From: an uncultured Clostridia bacterium
Lineage (GTDB): Bacteria; Bacillota; Clostridia; Lachnospirales; Lachnospiraceae
Direction of reading: 5' to 3'
Length of the DNA stretch: 16,151 nucleotides
Assembly (NCBI GenBank): GCA_946623485.1
Contig: CAMORF010000014.1
Span: 1 to 16,151 of the forward strand
Shown: positions 14,010 through 16,151 of the stretch, piece by piece
How positions within the stretch are numbered: the stretch's first letter is position 1
How the letters are laid out: each line of letters opens with the position of its first letter
Translations under genes and position numbers: made by a program
Notes under the pieces: generated by a model
What the model was told of the DNA's origin: nothing
The model's input: the letters and a program-made list of their open reading frames with translations, nothing else
Database searches by the model: none

Positions 14010-15386
14010 ATGGCTGTACACAATGTCACAGTAGAAAGCACACTGGGGATTCTGCTGAAGGAAAAACGATATTCCGCGATCAGGGACATCCTTGTAACGA
14101 TGAACCCGGCTGATATCGTCGCCGTCTTTGACGGTGTGACACAAGAACAGCTTCCTCTTCTGTTCCGGCTTCTCCCGAAGGAGCTGGCGGCTGAAACCTT
14201 TGTGGAGATGGAACCGGAGACCCAGGAGCTTCTGATCCGGGGTTTCTCCGATGTGGAGCTCCATGAAGTCGTCAATGAACTGTATGTCGATGATGCCGTA
14301 GATATCGTAGAGGAAATGCCTGCCAATGTCGTGAAGCGGATTCTCGCCCAGGCAAGCCCTGACATGCGCAAGGAGATCAATGAGATCCTGCGCTATCCGG
14401 AGAATTCCACAGGCTCCATCATGACGACCGAATACGTTTCTCTCCGGCCGGAGATGACGGTAAGCGAAGCATTTGACAGGATCAAAAATACCGGTGTTGA
14501 TAAGGAGACGATCTACACCTGCTATGTCACCAAGGAACGGAACCTGCTTGGCCTTGTCACGGTAAAGGACCTGCTGCTGTGCCCGGACCGTGATACAAGA
14601 ATAGAATCTCTCATGAATCCCCATGTGATCACAGTCTCCACCCTGACCGACCAGGAAGATACCGCCCGGATGCTCTCCAAGTATAATTTTCTGGCCATGC
14701 CTGTTGTAGACAGCGGGAACCGGATGGTCGGTATCGTCACCTTCGATGACGCGATGGATATCCTGCAGGAAGAGGCTACCGAGGATATCGAGATCATGGC
14801 AGGTATGACGCCGTCTGATAAGACGTATATGCGTTCTTCCCCCATTGATCTGTTCCGGCACAGAATCCCCTGGCTGATGCTCCTGATGGTATCTGCCACT
14901 TTCACCGGGATGATCATTACAGGATTTGAAAATGCGCTGGCCGCCCAGGTCGTCCTGACCGCATTTATTCCGATGCTGATGGATACCGGCGGAAACTCCG
15001 GCTCCCAGTCCTCCGTTACCGTCATCCGCGCCCTGTCCCTTGGCGAGATCGACTTTAAGGATCTGAGCAGCGTCATCTGGAAGGAGATCCGCTCTTCTGT
15101 CCTGTGTGGTGTCGCGCTTGCGTGTACCTGCTTTGCCAAGATCATGCTGATCGACAGGCTGCTGCTGCACAATCCGGATGTCACCGTCATGGTTGCCCTG
15201 GTTGTATGCTTCACGATGGTTCTGACCGTCATGGTCGCAGAGCTCATCGGCTGCACACTTCCGGTCTTCGCAAAACGCATGGGCTTTGACCCGGCCGTGA
15301 TGGCAAGCCCGTTTATTACCACCATCGTAGACGCGGTATCTCTGCTGGTGTATTTCGGGATCGCAAACCTGCTGCTCTTCCGGTGA
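14010..15386 (+). CDS. mgtE: Magnesium channel/transporter MgtE
   Basis: This 458-residue inner-membrane protein takes up Mg ions. Its parts are in the family order: an N-terminal helical MgtE domain (about 17-130), a pair of CBS domains (about 137-255) that sense Mg, and five membrane helices (about 285-458). The pore signature TGGNSGSQSSVTVIRAL (326-342) and DPAVMASPF (427-435), whose Asp lines the ion path in the well-studied Thermus protein, are both intact. GGAAGGAGG (13992-14000) precedes the ATG by about 9 nt. It lies 21 nt after the permease-GGDEF gene with no terminator, so the two share an mRNA; GGDEF enzymes need Mg, though a functional tie is only inference. A strong terminator follows at 15518-15564. 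Confidence 0.97.
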   Translation: MAVHNVTVESTLGILLKEKRYSAIRDILVTMNPADIVAVFDGVTQEQLPLLFRLLPKELAAETFVEMEPETQELLIRGFSDVELHEVVNELYVDDAVDIVEEMPANVVKRILAQASPDMRKEINEILRYPENSTGSIMTTEYVSLRPEMTVSEAFDRIKNTGVDKETIYTCYVTKERNLLGLVTVKDLLLCPDRDTRIESLMNPHVITVSTLTDQEDTARMLSKYNFLAMPVVDSGNRMVGIVTFDDAMDILQEEATEDIEIMAGMTPSDKTYMRSSPIDLFRHRIPWLMLLMVSATFTGMIITGFENALAAQVVLTAFIPMLMDTGGNSGSQSSVTVIRALSLGEIDFKDLSSVIWKEIRSSVLCGVALACTCFAKIMLIDRLLLHNPDVTVMVALVVCFTMVLTVMVAELIGCTLPVFAKRMGFDPAVMASPFITTIVDAVSLLVYFGIANLLLFR

Positions 15387-15517
15387 CCGGACAATCCGCA
15401 CAGCAGCAAGAATCTCATATATGGGAGCAGGCAAAAACAGGCGGTGCAGGCAGGAACACACAGATCCAGTGAGACAAACGGAAATAGGCAAAGCAAGTCC
15501 CGCCGATCAAATCCACC

Positions 15518-15564
15518 GAAGAAAAAGATGCCTTCAGGTTAAACCTGAAGGCATCTTTTTCTTC
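15518..15564. terminator. Bidirectional terminator between mgtE and the phosphatase
   Basis: A perfect 23-bp inverted repeat (15518-15540 with 15542-15564) has GATGCCTTCAGGTT as its left inner arm and A-rich/T-rich flanks inside the stem, so either RNA ends in a run of U. It serves mgtE (+) and the convergent tyrosine phosphatase (-). The stretch 15387-15517 between mgtE and this hairpin shows nothing recognisable. Confidence 0.92.
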
Positions 15565-15580
15565 TTGTTATGTCTTTCCA

Positions 15581-15676
15581 CTCAACATTCAACGCAACGT
15601 TCTCATCAACATTCAAATCAATGTTCAAATCAATGTTCAAATCAATGTTTAAATCAGCGTTCAACTCAACGTTCAG
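15581..15676. repeat. Tandem array of eight 12-bp units
   Basis: Eight 12-bp units fill exactly 96 nt without insertions. Units 3 to 7 read ATCAACATTCAA, ATCAATGTTCAA (twice), ATCAATGTTTAA and ATCAGCGTTCAA; the outer units start with CTC or CGC. It lies downstream of the tyrosine phosphatase stop and before the shared terminator, so it is probably transcribed as that gene's 3' tail. On the minus strand one frame would read a four-residue repeat (LNID), but that frame lacks a ribosome site. Confidence 0.9.
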
Positions 15677-15707
15677 CAGCGAAGGAACCTTTCGGTCCAG
15701 CATCTGT

Positions 15708-16151
15708 CTATGAGAGAATCTCATCCAGCAATCCTTCGCAGCCTTCTTCCACATCCCGGTAAGTCGTTTCAAAGTCACCCGTATACCACGGATCTGCCAC
15801 TGAGCCCGGACGGTTTGTATGATCCAGCAGCAATGAAATCTTCCCTTCCGGATCTCCTCCCAGGATACGCTGCATCCCGCGCAGATTCTCCCGATCCATT
15901 CCGATCAGGTAATCATAATCCTCGTAATCCGCCTTTGTCAGACGCTGCGCTTCCTTCCCGTCACATGAAATCCCATGCTTCGCAAGCATCCGCCGCGCCG
16001 GCGGATAAACCGGGTTGCCCCGCCCTCCCCAGATCTCTTCGGAAGACGTTGCCCTTGACTCAATATGGAACTGATGCTCAAGTCCCTTCTTTTGCACCAT
16101 ATCCTTCAAGACAAATTCCGCCATGGGACTCCGGCAGATATTGCCGTGGCA
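15708..16151 (-). CDS. Low-molecular-weight protein-tyrosine phosphatase (5' end missing)
   Basis: The visible 147 residues run to the window edge and begin exactly with the active-site loop CHGNICRSP, the C(x)5R phosphate-binding loop with its nucleophilic Cys as the first codon seen (16149-16151). The general-acid motif DPWYTGDF and the C-terminal helix EGCEGLLDEIL are also present. Only about eight N-terminal residues are missing, judging from family length (about 155). The enzyme removes phosphate from protein tyrosines; relatives often act with capsule or exopolysaccharide tyrosine kinases, but no such gene is visible here. The first Met seen (16124) follows the loop and is not the real start. 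The gene converges on mgtE and shares its terminator. Confidence 0.95.
   Translation of the reverse strand, partial: CHGNICRSPMAEFVLKDMVQKKGLEHQFHIESRATSSEEIWGGRGNPVYPPARRMLAKHGISCDGKEAQRLTKADYEDYDYLIGMDRENLRGMQRILGGDPEGKISLLLDHTNRPGSVADPWYTGDFETTYRDVEEGCEGLLDEILS

Noticed and set aside
13596..15491. Open frame of 631 codons on the minus strand across the GGDEF end and mgtE
   Set aside because: It is opposite two genes with clear family motifs, its residue make-up (many H, Q, R and C) is typical of an antisense shadow, and it has no recognisable domain or ribosome site.
15581..15676. CRISPR array
   Set aside because: The units are contiguous 12-mers with no spacers, so this is a simple tandem array.
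15539..15778. Minus-strand frame with LNID four-residue repeats
   Set aside because: The repeat comes from the 12-bp DNA units; there is no ribosome site at any start, it overlaps the phosphatase gene and it ends inside the terminator hairpin.

Overview
The window looks like chromosome of a moderately GC-rich Clostridia, most like Lachnospiraceae. The basis is a DUF5702-type pseudopilin-like protein, a radical SAM protein of a type I recall from many Firmicutes, a clostridial-style PssA with a lengthened CDP-alcohol phosphotransferase motif, strong GGAGG ribosome sites, and dense coding on both strands. I did not run any search; family names come from motifs and remembered family sequences.

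Layout. 53-838 (-) is a Cof-type HAD phosphatase. 1130-4513 (+) is a membrane-lipid cluster: a PAP2/AUR1-like phosphatase, an MprF/AglD-type flippase-like membrane protein, phosphatidylserine synthase (pssA) and phosphatidylserine decarboxylase (psd). Together the last two turn CDP-diacylglycerol and serine into phosphatidylethanolamine. 4720-5016 (+) is a stand-alone small gene encoding a double-glycine export leader joined to an SH3b-like domain. 5412-6758 (+) is a radical SAM protein with a SPASM-like C-terminus. On the minus strand follow an orphan DUF5702 protein (6854-8434), a MATE exporter (8729-10096), an 82-residue conserved-looking small protein (10218-10466) and a WYL-domain regulator (10583-11623). 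The regulator is divergent from a plus-strand pair: an amino-acid permease fused to a GGDEF domain (11790-13988) and the magnesium channel MgtE (14010-15386). A symmetric terminator separates these from a convergent low-molecular-weight protein-tyrosine phosphatase that runs off the right edge, with its CHGNICRSP active-site loop at the very end of the window.

The most interesting items are: (1) the GG-leader/SH3b peptide, which looks like a cell-wall-targeting secreted peptide and has no transporter beside it; (2) the APC permease-GGDEF fusion with an intact GGDEF signature, no RxxD inhibitory site, and MgtE co-transcribed; and (3) a recurring pattern of short, degenerate tandem arrays confined to intergenic DNA, with unit lengths near 10, 27, 17, 15 and 12 bp and unrelated unit sequences. 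No CRISPR array, insertion sequence, tRNA or rRNA gene was seen.
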